A stretch of DNA of 64,000 nt. Origin: Siphonodentalium dalli (Eukaryota > Mollusca > Scaphopoda > Gadilida > Siphonodentaliidae). The position numbers were made by a program, and so were the translations under genes. The stretch lies in contig CP136062.1 of assembly GCA_032622095.1 (NCBI GenBank), positions 162,252,875 to 162,316,874 of the forward strand. The letters are read 5' to 3'. This document shows positions 35,644 to 47,079 of the stretch, piece by piece. Position 1 is the stretch's first letter, and each line of letters opens with the position of its first letter. The notes beneath the pieces are model-generated. The model was not told where the DNA came from. It saw only the letters and a program-made list of their open reading frames with translations, and did not search any database.

Positions 35644-36874
35644 GTCTCAGTATATATTTCCTCTCATCTGCATTCCATATAAACACAAAAAACGTCGTTA
35701 CTTTATCAACATGAGAACCTTACCGTGCAAAATAATAAAATTGTGGTTCTGGTTTAAAGCACGCTGTATAATATATAGTGTGTATGTGATGAACACACAT
35801 TTGTTCAGTAAATGTCTTCACCACACAGTTGAATTTGTCAATTTACATAAAGACAATTTTCGAGCAGGTTTTGTGCTTCGGAAAGATGTGTATCATATAG
35901 ACCACAGAAACAACAGATAAACCCAGATAAACGCACAACTCTAAAATGTAAATATATGACTATGCGACAGGGAATTGATGAATCAGAAAATCCAAATCAA
36001 GTTTATTATTTCGTTCAATCATGTTTTATACAAAATAGATACGGAAATTCTCACAAAGGTGAATATCTTGCCAATTTAAATATAATCTTACCTTAACTAT
36101 ATAAATAATCGAAGAGACCGACCAATATATCGAATTTCGAGATCCACCACAATCAACAAGACTCCATGTGTACACTTTACGACAGCCTGTGAGCCTGTAC
36201 GAAACAACGACGCGCGCGTGACCACCACGTGGAATTTAAAAAAACCGACGTCACATACAAATATGTGTGGTGATGTACACATATATGTGTGGATATTGGG
36301 TGATACACACATATGTGTGTATTGTGTACACATTTATGTTCAGATAATGCCTCCACACAGTCATTGTGTGGAAGCTGCCACACAGTCCTTTTTACAGTGT
36401 ACGTTAGAGATAATACGGCCATATCTGGTTGAACAAAAATGTTGATAAATAACAAGTTTGGAGAAATTTGATACCATAGTTGACAGTGGTTAGCATTATT
36501 TTGTTGCGATAAATCCTTTTCTGATAACTAAATCGTATATTGTAGAAATGTTATCGTTGTATCTTGATGGTATATGGGGACCGTCTGCAGTGATCGGTTT
36601 GAGTGCCTTTAATTGTCGTCCGTTTGTCTACGGGATTCGTTGTAGGACGTGTAATTTTTGTTTTCCCATGTGATGTTTTGGATAGCTCCAAAACATAATG
36701 TTAAATAGTATTCAAGTTTATTTGTGTGTGTGGGGGGAGGCAAATTTATATTGTGTTCTTAAACTTCCAAATTATGTGTTGGCCACGAAAGTGCCTAAGT
36801 CTACTATCGGCTCCAGTCATCGGATGATATAAGAAGTTGATCAGAGTTAGTGACCATGGTTACGGTATACTTAC

Positions 36875-36904
36875 TTTCGTCTGGACAGAAAGAGAATGGT
36901 AACC
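36875..36904 (-). CDS. 30-bp candidate microexon upstream of the cysteine-domain exon
   Basis: On the minus strand a pyrimidine-rich acceptor (TTTCTCATTTCAG) and a near-consensus donor (GTAAGTAT) bracket exactly 30 bp. Read in phase 1, like every other exon of this gene, it encodes LPFSFCPDE with split codons at both ends and no stop. Joined to the next supported exon (28,978-29,346) the junction codon is AGT (Ser) and the frame stays open. It carries one cysteine just before the first cysteine of the downstream domain, so it may supply part of that domain or a linker. No homology is recognised. The splice signals and phase agreement are seen directly; that it is used in a transcript is inference. 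A chance pair of splice sites is the main alternative. Confidence 0.5.
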
Positions 36905-37279
36905 CTGAAATGAGAAAGAAAACTTGTGCTCAGTTTTAAATGAGCCGTATGAGCACCACATCAACACACATGCTTATTTATTACCGAAATATCCAACCAT
37001 GCTGTTTCGAACCCAAGATGCGGGATTAATATCTTTTTTTATAATTTGATTTCGAACCCAATGTGTGGAATTTATTTTATAAATTATACTTATTTCTTGT
37101 TTATGGGAAAGTTTCAACCTTGTGACAACACCCCTAAACCAACATACACCCTAACGTAACACAACTCTTATATATTGCACGCGAACCACACTGACTTACG
37201 TGGTGATACAGTTATGCTACATGTATGTGTAACAATCAGCCACCATCACTGAAATTGCATTGTCTTAACATGTTATATA

Positions 37280-37490
37280 CTAAATTAATGCTTATTGGCG
37301 AGTAGTTCCCTCAGGAAATGTTCAGATAATAAGTACAAGTCGTTTGCTGAACTTATTATTTGAACATTTCCTTCAAATAAATAGATCGACTCCTTCTGTA
37401 CTATATATAGTGTTATCTATCGTCGACTGCTTATTTTTCCTTATAAACACTCTAGGTGAATAATAGACAATTCCAATGTCTGTTTATAAC
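37280..37490. repeat. Repeat family L with AATAAGTTC hairpin
   Basis: Matches 14,130-14,280: GAGTAGTTCC, the inverted GTTCAGATAATAAG…CTTATTATTTGAAC and TAATAGACAATTCCAATGT. Confidence 0.55.
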
Positions 37491-37518
37491 TGCTTGGAAG
37501 AATCCACATTGGGAAAGA

Positions 37519-37625
37519 AATGGTTAAACGCACGGATGACCTTCGCAGTGGGTATGGTTAAACGCACGGATGACCTTCGCGGTGGGTATGGTTAAACGCA
37601 CGGATTACCTTCGCGGTGGGTATGG
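37519..37625. repeat. 34-bp tandem repeat, three copies
   Basis: GGTTAAACGCACGGATGACC followed by TTCGCGGTGGGTAT, repeated three times with few differences. Confidence 0.85.
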
Positions 37626-39391
37626 TGATAAAATAAGCGAGATCACTGAGTCGCGGCCATATTCGATTCATCCAGGCTCCAGTTCCGTTCCGTGGTTTCA
37701 GAGATTCATCCATCCCCGGTTCCGTGGTGTTAGTGCTACAGGTCAAAGTTCTGGAGTAGCATTTCCATATATGGAACTTTTGAATATTCATGACATCCAT
37801 ATATCCATATGAAATGCCAATCTCTACCAGAGCGCAACAATTATGCTTCCTCTCTACCAGAGCGCACCAGTCTTCCTTTCTGACTGTAACCGGCTGGGTA
37901 CTAGTCCCTGTTTATATTTGTGTTTGACATGCCGTTCGAGTTGTGAAAATGTCGTACACGTGCGTTTATACACTTGTGTTGATAAAATAATCGGAGAACC
38001 GAATCACACCGTTTCGAAATATAGTTCTTCGGTTTTAGTGGGACTTTTCAAACTTAAGGTTCAAAATTTATACAAATTTTGTTCGATATTTTGTTTGCTT
38101 AACAAGGGTAGCATGTTGCTCTGTTCTCTTAGTATATATTTTAATATCACGGAAGTCCACCAAATGTGGGTGAAATGTCGCCGGTAGAAGCGGTCTTACC
38201 GAGTCATCAAGGGAGGTAAACCCTGCTTGGAGTTTGTCTTACCGAGTCATTAAGGGAGGTAAACCCTGCATGGAGTTTGATGAAATGCTACTCCTCTGTG
38301 TGTATTTTAATATTTTTGCTGTTTATGGCGGTTTCAACGGATGTTACTATTTTAACAGCAATATCCACTGCGAAAACCATCCTTGCTTTAATATACTGAT
38401 CAATGTAATTGCTAAGGTACTATCATTTCGTGTGATATTATACACACAAGAAGAGAGAGTAGACACATTTGAACAATGAACAACTACTGATAAGAATTAC
38501 GAATATGGTACTATACACTGCAAATAATGCGGGGAACCAAATAAGCTCAGTTGGTTCTAAAAACAGTACTGTCCCACTGGCGGAACCAACATAGTTGGTT
38601 CTTCACAGTCGAATAACCAATTGGTTCTTTGCCCATTTATTGAAGAACCAAACAAAGCTGACAAAGAACCAAATGGTTGACGAAGAACAAAATAAGAAAT
38701 ATTTTTTATATCATTGAAGAACCAAATGAAAAACCAAAATTGTTACCAAGAACCAAAATTTTGGTTCTAGAACTGTGTTACAATTATTACAATTACCAAA
38801 CTGTCCCAGTGGCGGAACCAACTAAGCTATTTGGTTGTTCAAAAGAATCAGTTGGTTCCACATAAATTTTCTTGGTTCTTCACGAAGAACCAAATCATTT
38901 TGATCAATTGTCTTGGTTCTTCGCGAAGAACCTAATTATCCGGGGCAATTCCAAGAACCAAAAAAGCCAATTTGGTTCTCCGCAAAGAACCCATCTGGTT
39001 CTTCGGGAAGAACCAGATGGCCTTCTCACGGAGAACCAAATCGGATCCTGACGAAGAACCTAGATCCTAGATCGGTTTTCTGTCAAGAACATATCTGATC
39101 TTCGCAGAGAGCCGAATCGCTTTTCGCAAGGGACACATGCAAATTAATGCATATCTAAGAAATTCCCTCCTCCAAAGCTAGCACATAATTCGGAAACCAA
39201 ACGAGTCAATCATTTATTTATTTTTTTATTTTTTTTCTTCTGCTTTTTCATTTCAACTTTGCAACTTTTTCCAAATGTGTGATTTGGAAACTGCAGTATT
39301 ATCAAAATAGGTACGTTTAACTGTGACATGTTTATCAATTATGACAGTGAAGGTTATTCCCGGGTTCACTAGTAGCAGACGAAAATTTAAA

Positions 39392-39419
39392 TGACGTCAC
39401 GGACAAGTTAGTATAAAAG
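39392..39419 (+). promoter_or_regulatory. CRE and TATA motifs inside element E2
   Basis: TGACGTCA at 39,392-39,399 and TATAAAAG at 39,412-39,419 lie on the same strand. No convincing coding frame follows, so this may be a relic promoter of the element or chance. Confidence 0.3.
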
Positions 39420-39904
39420 ACGGACCGCTTGCATGTGTAAAAGACCGCTCGAACCCGTAGGTTTGAGGTGTCTTGAATTCCCTGAGTTAGGATCCCTCAA
39501 GACCAAGACTTTGCAACATCATTTTTATGGTACCGATCTGCAATGTCACAACCTTAGAGGTGTAGGAATCTAACGTTTCCAAAGTCTAGGTGACTGTTCT
39601 CGAACTGTTCAAATAATGGTGTGAAATATCGATTGCAAAAGGAAACGAAAACGATAACAGAACTATACGTATGCCAATAAATATAAAATAAATAGGATTA
39701 AATTCCTCACATAATTTACTTCTTTTTTGGTATAAATTAAATTGATATCAAAAATATATCATAGATATTTGAAAAAATTATGGGAAACATAACAAAAATT
39801 ACCTACAATCACAGACAATCACTGATGTTTTTGGTTCGTTAGAATTGAAAAACAAAAGATACGTCAGAAGAACTAAAATTGGACAAACCGATTTTTTACA
39901 AATA

Positions 39905-40640
39905 AACTTCAATCATCATTGTCATCGTTGTCGTCGTTATAGTCATCATCATCGTCATCATCATCGCGCTGTCGTCGTAGTTATCAACAGTGTCATCACA
40001 ATCATCATCGCTGCCGTCGTTGTCATAATCATCACTGTCGTCATCGTTGTCATCACCCATCACTTTCGTCGTAGTCATCATCATCGGTGTCCTCGTAGTC
40101 ATCATCGTCGCGTCGCAGTCGTCTCCGTAGTCATCATCATCTTTTATCGTCGTAGTCATCATCATAATCGCTGTCGTCGTAGTCATCATCATCTTTATCG
40201 TCGTAGTCATCATCATAATCACTGTCGTCGTAGTCATCATCATCTTTATCGTCGTAGTCATCATCATAATCACTGTCGTCGTAGTCGTCATCGCTGTCGT
40301 CATCGTTGTAATCACCATCGTCGCTGTCGTCGTTGTCGTCATCATCGCTGCCGTTGTCGTAGTCATAATCGTCACCACAATCATCATCGATGTCGTCGTC
40401 GTGCTCATCATTATCATCGCTACTGTCGTGGTCATCACCATCATCGCTGTCGTCGTAGTCATCATCATCATCATGATCGCAGTCGTAGTAATCACCACCA
40501 TCGCTGCCGTAGTCATCATCATCGTTGCCGTCGTCGTAGTCATCATTAGCGTCGTTGTCGTCGTTATAAATTGTCATCGCTGTCGTCGTCGTGGTCACCA
40601 TCATCATTGCTGTCGTCGTCATAGTTAAAATAGATGATGT
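39905..40640. repeat. Complex TCATCATCG/TCGTCGTAG array
   Basis: Mixed CAT/CGT/CGC trinucleotides with a higher-order 51-bp unit (about three near-perfect copies at 40,125-40,290). Open frames on both strands (His/Arg-rich, Asp-rich, Met/Thr-rich) result from the repeat. Confidence 0.85.
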
Positions 40641-41309
40641 TGTTGGAGATAACGACGAAAACGAGGACGGCTTGCAGATGGTGAAGATGATAGCATGATG
40701 GTGACGAAACTATATATACGACAACTTCTACGGTGATCGTAATTGACACATATGGCGTCGATGAAGTCGACGAACACGATAATGATGATGGTACTGATGA
40801 CGATGTCGACATCGATGGCTATATAATAACTAGAATGCACTCAGAGAGATGCCAACGTGCGCAAAAATGTAATAAACAATAATTTAAAAAATAATTTCAC
40901 TGTATTTTACTTAATTTATTTAATTTAATTTAATGTTAGCAAAAAAAGACAATTACCATTTCTCATTTCATCACAGATAAAAGGCAAATTACTATATTAA
41001 TCATTTAAGTAATTAAAACCAATTCCATGTTGCCGAAAGGATGAGACTTTAATATCGATTATTGCCAGTTTTAAATATAGAAACAGGGAATCCCGACAAA
41101 TGGCGATATCGGCGACAAACAAATAATCGAAAACAACACATAAAATAAACATAGCAAAAACGCGGCACAGTAAAAATGTCAGAACGCCACGAGGTTTTAC
41201 GTCGTTTTTGGTGACGTCATGGAGTGAAACGGAGTAGGGTGACACCAACCTACGAATCTGTCTGATCGCCATACTGTTGCGCGAGCGCACGTAATGATGT
41301 TGACCATGT

Positions 41310-41607
41310 TGCCACACGACGATGGTGATGATGGTAATAATTAGGATGATGCTGGTAATAGCGGAGATGATTATGATAACAACGACGATGATTATGATGA
41401 CGACGATAATTATAACGACGACGGCGATAATGATGATAACGAACAGCGAGTATGATGACTACAACGACAACATCGATGATGAGATGATGATGAAGATGAT
41501 GAGTACGACGACAACCTCGATGGCTATGATGATGACTATGACGGCAACGATGATAATGATGATGATGACTTAGACGACAGCGATGATGATGACTTCGACG
41601 ATGACAG
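41310..41607. repeat. GATGATGAC-rich array, first segment
   Basis: The complementary orientation to 39,905-40,640. Interrupted at 41,616 by the hAT-like element and resuming at 42,455. Confidence 0.8.
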
Positions 41608-41615
41608 CACTGATG

Positions 41616-42446
41616 CAGGGACGTGGCTAGAGGTTTTCCGTTCGGGGGGTGTCCACATTGGGAAATTCCAACTGCACCCCCCCCCCCCCCCCTTGAATCA
41701 GAATCAGTCCGAAGACAAGTTTTGCATAATTCCATTTGCACACCCCTTGCACATCAGTGCTCTTACGCCTTATATCCTATATCTTCCTAAACCATGGTTC
41801 TATATAGTCCCAGTATGAGAACATTCAGAGATATTTTAACCTGAAACACTGCATAAATCCTAACCTCTAGTGGTCTAACTCCATACAAATTTACACGACA
41901 AACCGGGCTGACCATGGTTGTTCGGCCCGGTGTGAGAAAATTTTGAAATTTGAACAAGAAAATCGCAAATCCTAGCATCTAGACTGGCCTCAACTGAAGC
42001 TTTCCTATAGTGTTGGAAATTGCCAACCTCATACTCTCCCTCAAGTTTGAAAATTCTCCAACTGATGACCCCAAGTTTGACCAAATGTAGTAAAATATTG
42101 TTAAACTTATTAGCATTTTTGTATTAGCCACGGGGGAGAGACAATGACACACCGGGCCGACCATGGTTCGGCCCTGTGTGGGAAAATTTTGTAATCCTAG
42201 CATCTAGACTAGCCTGAAGCATTCCTAGAGTTGGAAATTTCAAACCTGACACCCCACTTAGGTTGGAAAATATTGGTCCAAAAACAATTAATTCCCCCCA
42301 AGAAATTGTTTGAAAATCAAACTACAAGAACATTTTCAACCTATTGTTGATGTGAAATTTCCAACCAATGTTTTGGCAGGTATGAAATTTCCAACTGTTG
42401 AAAATTTTGACCCCCCCCCAAACCCCCCCCTGTCGCCATGTCTCTG
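41616..42446. mobile_element. Non-autonomous hAT-like element, copy 2, inside the trinucleotide array
   Basis: Ends CAGGGACGTGGC / GCCATGTCTCTG, flanked by CACTGATG (41,608-41,615) and CACTGGTG (42,447-42,454). Orientation is opposite to copy 1. Confidence 0.85.
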
Positions 42447-42454
42447 CACTGGTG

Positions 42455-42760
42455 ATGACTAGGACGACAGCGATGATGACTACGACGACAGCGATGTTGA
42501 TGACTACGACGACGACAGCGATGATGACAACGGCTATTATGATAACTACGACGACAGCGATGATGCTCATGATGATAATGACTACGACGGCGATGATAAC
42601 GGTGGCTACAATGAAGATAGAGATGGCGATGGTGATGATGATAGTGGTGATGACAACGATGACGACAGCGATGACGATGATGATTGCGATGATGATGCTT
42701 ACGGTGATTATGATGACCACGATGATAATGGCGACGAAAACGACGACGATGATTGAAGTT
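42455..42760. repeat. GATGATGAC-rich array, second segment
   Basis: Continues the array at 41,310-41,607 after the hAT-like insertion; GACTACGACGACAGCGATGA-type units. Confidence 0.8.
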
Positions 42761-42881
42761 TAGTTGTAAATAATCCGTCTGTCCACTTTTGGTTCTTCAA
42801 TTCTCAAGAACCAAAAACAGCAGTAATTGTAGGTAATTTTGGTTCTTCAGCTTGGTTCCAGGGCCTCTTTTCTTACAGTGT

Positions 42882-43500
42882 ACGTAACTAGAATTTATGT
42901 TTCTCGTTGTGTCGTATCCGTAGTTACGACACGGTTCGGGTTTTCAACAAACTCACATATACATCATTTAGTGATACAAGTTCTTCGAGGTCGTTTCTTT
43001 GGTAATCAATGTGGGAGTTTCACTTTAAGATTGTGTCCTTAAATTATAGTAATTAATGTATACATTCTTTTTATGTACATTATGTACTTTACCACTCAAC
43101 TCTGTATATCATATGGTATAATAAGCCTACAGCAGTTATTCATACATGTATGCATGCAACATTTCAACAACATTACTATCTCTTGTTCCTTCTTACATAT
43201 CTTATGCTAAATAAGCATATTATAACCATTATTTATAGTTTATGTAATCATCTGTTCTTAGACCATGTTCCAATTGGTTGGAGCTCTCTCTTTGTTCAAT
43301 AAATCTTGTATTTTCAGGCATGTATATCAGGCATGTATATAACTGCCATGTGACCTTAATTTCTATTATATCTCTTAGTGGCAATCACATTATTCGTCGC
43401 CGCGAAATACGAGCAGCTTTGCACCCATGTTAATGTCAGCGCCCACTGCCATCTATAATATATGGGACAGTATACACGCGGCGCGCGTAATAAGCACGGC
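42882..43500. other. Interval without recognised genes
   Basis: A+T-rich. A TTCAATAAATCTTG poly(A)-like signal occurs at about 43,295, followed by a duplicated CAGGCATGTATAT. No coding frame. Confidence 0.4.
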
Positions 43501-44410
43501 AAACAGAACCGCACTACACCACTTGAAATCGGGTCATTTCAAGGTCAAACGCCCGAATATCACGGGATTTCGATGAAACTTGGTATGTGGGGCTACTTTC
43601 GGCCGGGAGTGGCATGGGCCTATTAATTTGCCCGTGCGACGTGACCTTGAAATCGGGTCATTTCAAGGTCAAACGCCCGAATATCACGGGATTTCGATGA
43701 AACTTGGTATGTGGGGATACTTTCGGTCGGGGAGTGGCATAGGCCTATTAATTTGCCCGTGCGACGTGATTTTGACCTTGAAATCGGGTCATTTCAAGGT
43801 CAAACGCCCGAATATAACGGGATTTCGATGAAAATTAGTGTCTAGGGATTCTGTCGTATGGGGAGTCTCATAAGCCTATTAATTTGCCCGTGTGACGTGA
43901 CCTTGACCTTGAAATCGGGTCAATTCAAGGTCAAATCGCGAATTTTGATGGAATTTCCACGAAATTTGATACATAGGGTTACTTTTGTCCACTAAGTGTT
44001 TTTGGACGGGTCAAATCGTGACCCCGACCTGACATTGACCTTCAAAATGATCAATTCGAGGTCAAATCGGGTAAAACCGGATGGATTTCGACGGGTACTT
44101 TTGTCGAGTACTTTTGTCCGGGCAGTGTTTTGGACGGGTCAAATCGTGACCCCACCTGACCTTGACCTTCAAAATGGGCAATTCAAGGTCAAATCGCGCA
44201 ATTCGCCGAAAAGCAGAGGGGAAACAGCCCGGACGAAGTCGGGGGGTACTTTTGTCCGGGCTGTGTTTTGGACGGGTCAAATCGTGACCCCACCTGACCT
44301 TGACCTTCAAAATAGTCAATTCAAGGTCAAAGCCCGGACAAATCAGGCAATTCGCCGAAAAGCAGAGGGGAAACAGCCCGGACGAAGTCGGGTCCACCTG
44401 CTAGTGCTAT
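43500..44410. repeat. Repeat family G, tandem ~125-135-bp units
   Basis: Units with GACCTTGAAATCGGGTCATT and GGGATTTCGATGAAACTTGG recur about three times to 43,930; related longer units follow. The segment ends in two copies of CAGCCCGGACGAAGTCGGG (about 44,227 and 44,373), the inverse of the start of the 15,450 copy. Confidence 0.65.
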
Positions 44411-45032
44411 ATATATCGGAAAGAGTGACATCTTATGGCCATAATGATGCATAATAATCTAACTTTCATTTTAAATTACGCATAGAATATTCCGGTTTAT
44501 TGGGACTAACATCGATTTGTTTACGTTTAATCCGAATCCGAAGTGTAATCGGCAACATTCGGCTTCTAATGCCAACAATTGAGTACACACAAAGTCACCC
44601 ACATACGAGAGCTATGACGGAAAAACCCAGCTCCGTTAGAGAGGTCAAATGCGTTCGTACTTTATAAAATCACGTAAACATTGCGATCTAATGTATTTCA
44701 CACATTGAATTACCGCTTTCCATTGGCAAGTGTTGTTGAGTTAAGAACAAATACATTTTTTTCTACGGAATAAACCCGTTTATTGTCACAATTGTGATAT
44801 TTTATTACATTTATTACATTTTCCAAGCTGATTTACGTACGAGCAGACTTGGACTATCAATTTTGGTGCTCGATCCTCCCATATGCACAGTGTTCAGTTG
44901 TATTTTCGTTACTTCAATGCGTCGTTGTGGGTTACAGAATGCTCGTCTACGACTCTACGTAGCTAGAAAGGTAGTTCAGACATTTATCGACCTATTTAGA
45001 TACCGGGAAAATTCAAAAGCGAATACTATTAT

Positions 45033-45122
45033 CACCCCTGGTACTAGTATCACCCCTGGCACTATTATCACCCCTGGTACTATTATCACCCCTGATACTA
45101 TTATCACCCTTGATACTATTAT
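45033..45122. repeat. 18-bp repeat spanning the left junction of element C, five copies
   Basis: CACCCCTGGTACTATTAT repeated five times before the arm proper. Each unit combines the element end (CACCCCTGGT) with sequence like the flank (ACTATTAT), so the repeat straddles the insertion joint. The right end has only one copy. Confidence 0.85.
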
Positions 45123-45775
45123 CACCCCCGGTCAAGTGGTCCTGCTAATATGCTATGATGCGATTGTGTCCTGCTGAATTGCCATGATGCTGTTAGGGCA
45201 AACTGACGCTGTTATAAAAAAGCTCCGTTATATGTTTTTAATTTGTCTTTTTCGCGATGTTCTGATAACCTGAACATATGCAAGAAAAGACATTATGCGT
45301 ATCAAACATTCAAAAACATATTTATTTCGAAATATATTTAATACTGGTTGAGTTAGTTGTTGAAATCGACTATAATCAAGGTGGTTATTCACGTCTTTTT
45401 AGAAACACAAGCGTAGGCATTATGATATTTTTCAAAAATACAAATGTTCTTGAATGTTTCATACACACACTGGTTTTTTCTCAATTCGCTCGGATTAGCC
45501 CAACACCGCGAAAATGACAACTTTAGATAGTGCAGCGGCCAAACGCCAAAAGTGGTCGGGTTTGAAACCAAATTTTTTTGAAGGAGAAATATATTTATCA
45601 CATAATTTGACCATAAAAGCAGTTTCATAATTATCGGTAATAGACACGTTTAATATCAGCGCGTGCGATGACGTCACGGCGTTCTTCAAATAACTTGCGA
45701 TCGCTGTAGTTTATGATTGTTGTTTTCGATGAATATTTCGCGTTGCTTCGGGTTTATTTGATCATGTGATAAAAG

Positions 45776-45920
45776 GTATCTCACACTCGTCCTATTTTAT
45801 ACGTAATTTATCAACCTCGTCCTCTAAATTCTATTTGAGCCTCGGTAAACCTCGGCTCAAATCGAATTTAGTGAACTCGGTTGATAAATTCCGTATAAAA
45901 TAGAAACTCATGTGAGATCC
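45776..45920. mobile_element. Hairpin MITE nested in the left arm of element C
   Basis: Inverted arms from ATCTCACACTCGTCCTATTT and its near complement, around CCTCGGTAAACCTCGG. The right arm of C lacks it and reads straight from GGAGAAATATAT to TGTTGACG. Confidence 0.75.
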
Positions 45921-47079
45921 TCTATATATTGTTGACGAAAATGATAGTGAAAAATAACGGAATTGGTGGTGGCTATTGTCAAATCGACGATGAACGATAC
46001 CCCACCAGTGACTTTTTCCCAGAAATTAACGATTTTGGCAAAGCGAGTCCTGCGGTTAAGTCCTAACTTATTTGCCCACATTGTTGGTATTAAAATTACT
46101 ACATCATACCATATCTCTACCTGATATGCAAAAAGTGTTGGTTCATTTAGATTTTCCTGCCATTTGGAGCCGAAACATTTATTTTATTGCTGAAAAATCG
46201 CTCTTTTTCACAAAAATAATATTAAAAAAACATTATCATTCAATCGGATATTGCATTATGCCGAAATATTTAGTCATTATTGTGTAGTATTTATATGACA
46301 AGGATATGTAGAAAGAAGTTAACAGAAATTTTGAACGTTTTTGGTCGAAAAAATACATGTTTTTGATAACGACTTTACAAACATTTTTTAATTGATCTTA
46401 ATGGGACCCAATATGAATCTTGGACTGAAAGTTTTGTCCAGAGATGGCGTTTAATTGATTACAGATGTGTTCAGGCCTCCAGACCCCCAGTTACAGCAAC
46501 AACAATTATTTGATTGATGACAGGTAATTTTGCATGCATTAACATCGATGTTACAGTACTAAAACCTTTGTTATACACAACACGTGACCGACTATATAAT
46601 TAATATGGCTCAGTAGTTAGTTATCTGGACATCACAAGTAGAAAGAATTTGACAGAAATTGTGAACGGTTTGCCAGATATTGGATTTAGGTACCGCTCCC
46701 CCGAACTCGTTTTGGTATAAAAATTCCATATTAATGACAACGACAGCACAGACATTTCAAATGGGCATCTAATCGTGATTCATGTGATGGAAACCTGATC
46801 CGTAGACACCGCGAGCGTTGTTAAAGATTTCTCCAGGCTTTCAATCCAAACCACCAGTTACAACAACAACAAAACATTTTATTTATAACATGCAATTTCA
46901 TATTAATATATAGCGACTTTGAGGAACTAAAGTATTTCTTCTAAAGGACACATAATATAGACTAACATACACAGAACAAATCATTGTTGCTCCTAAAGTG
47001 ATTGTTAGAGTCCCTGTAAATCGACCAAAATATAGAAACCATGGATATTGTATTTTATTTGTCATAAACTAGTCTGACC

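Larger units (their letters stand above)
32870..36428. mobile_element. Large DNA element E1 with ACACTGTAA-type ends and TGTGTGG subterminal repeats
   Basis: Left end ACACTCTTAAAACGACTGTG (from 32,873), right end the complement of ACACTGTAAAAAGGACTGTG (to 36,410). Both flanks are rich in CCACACA/TGTGTGG palindromic repeats (32,890-33,450 and 36,240-36,390), including two ~118-bp tandem units at 33,220-33,450. The interior holds a hAT-like copy and no recognisable transposase. The exact ends and target duplication are unresolved. Confidence 0.6.
32618..36612. mobile_element. TTAA-type MITE family D, copy 4, split by a 3.5-kb insertion
   Basis: Left part 32,618-32,869 (TTAA/AGGTGGTACTCAATT) and right part 36,428-36,612 (ending GAGTGCCT/TTAA) together make one family-D element. 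The matching family-D interior is continuous in the copy at 58,443-58,895, so the DNA between is inserted (element E1). Confidence 0.8.
38515..42881. mobile_element. Large DNA element E2 with ACACTG-type ends and GGTTCTT/AAGAACC arrays
   Basis: Left end ACACTGCAAATAATG, right end complement of ACACTGTAAGAAAAG. Both ends are followed inward by repeats built on GGTTCTTCGCGAAGAACC-like palindromes (38,545-39,110; 42,785-42,865). The interior carries trinucleotide arrays in opposite orientation (39,905-40,640 and 42,455-42,760) and a hAT-like insertion. The right-end sequence TTACAGTGTACGT is shared with E1. No transposase seen. Confidence 0.65.

Noticed and set aside
39845-40622. Long His/Arg-rich and Asp-rich open frames on both strands
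   Set aside because: Trinucleotide repeat with overlapping open frames on both strands; no coding signature.
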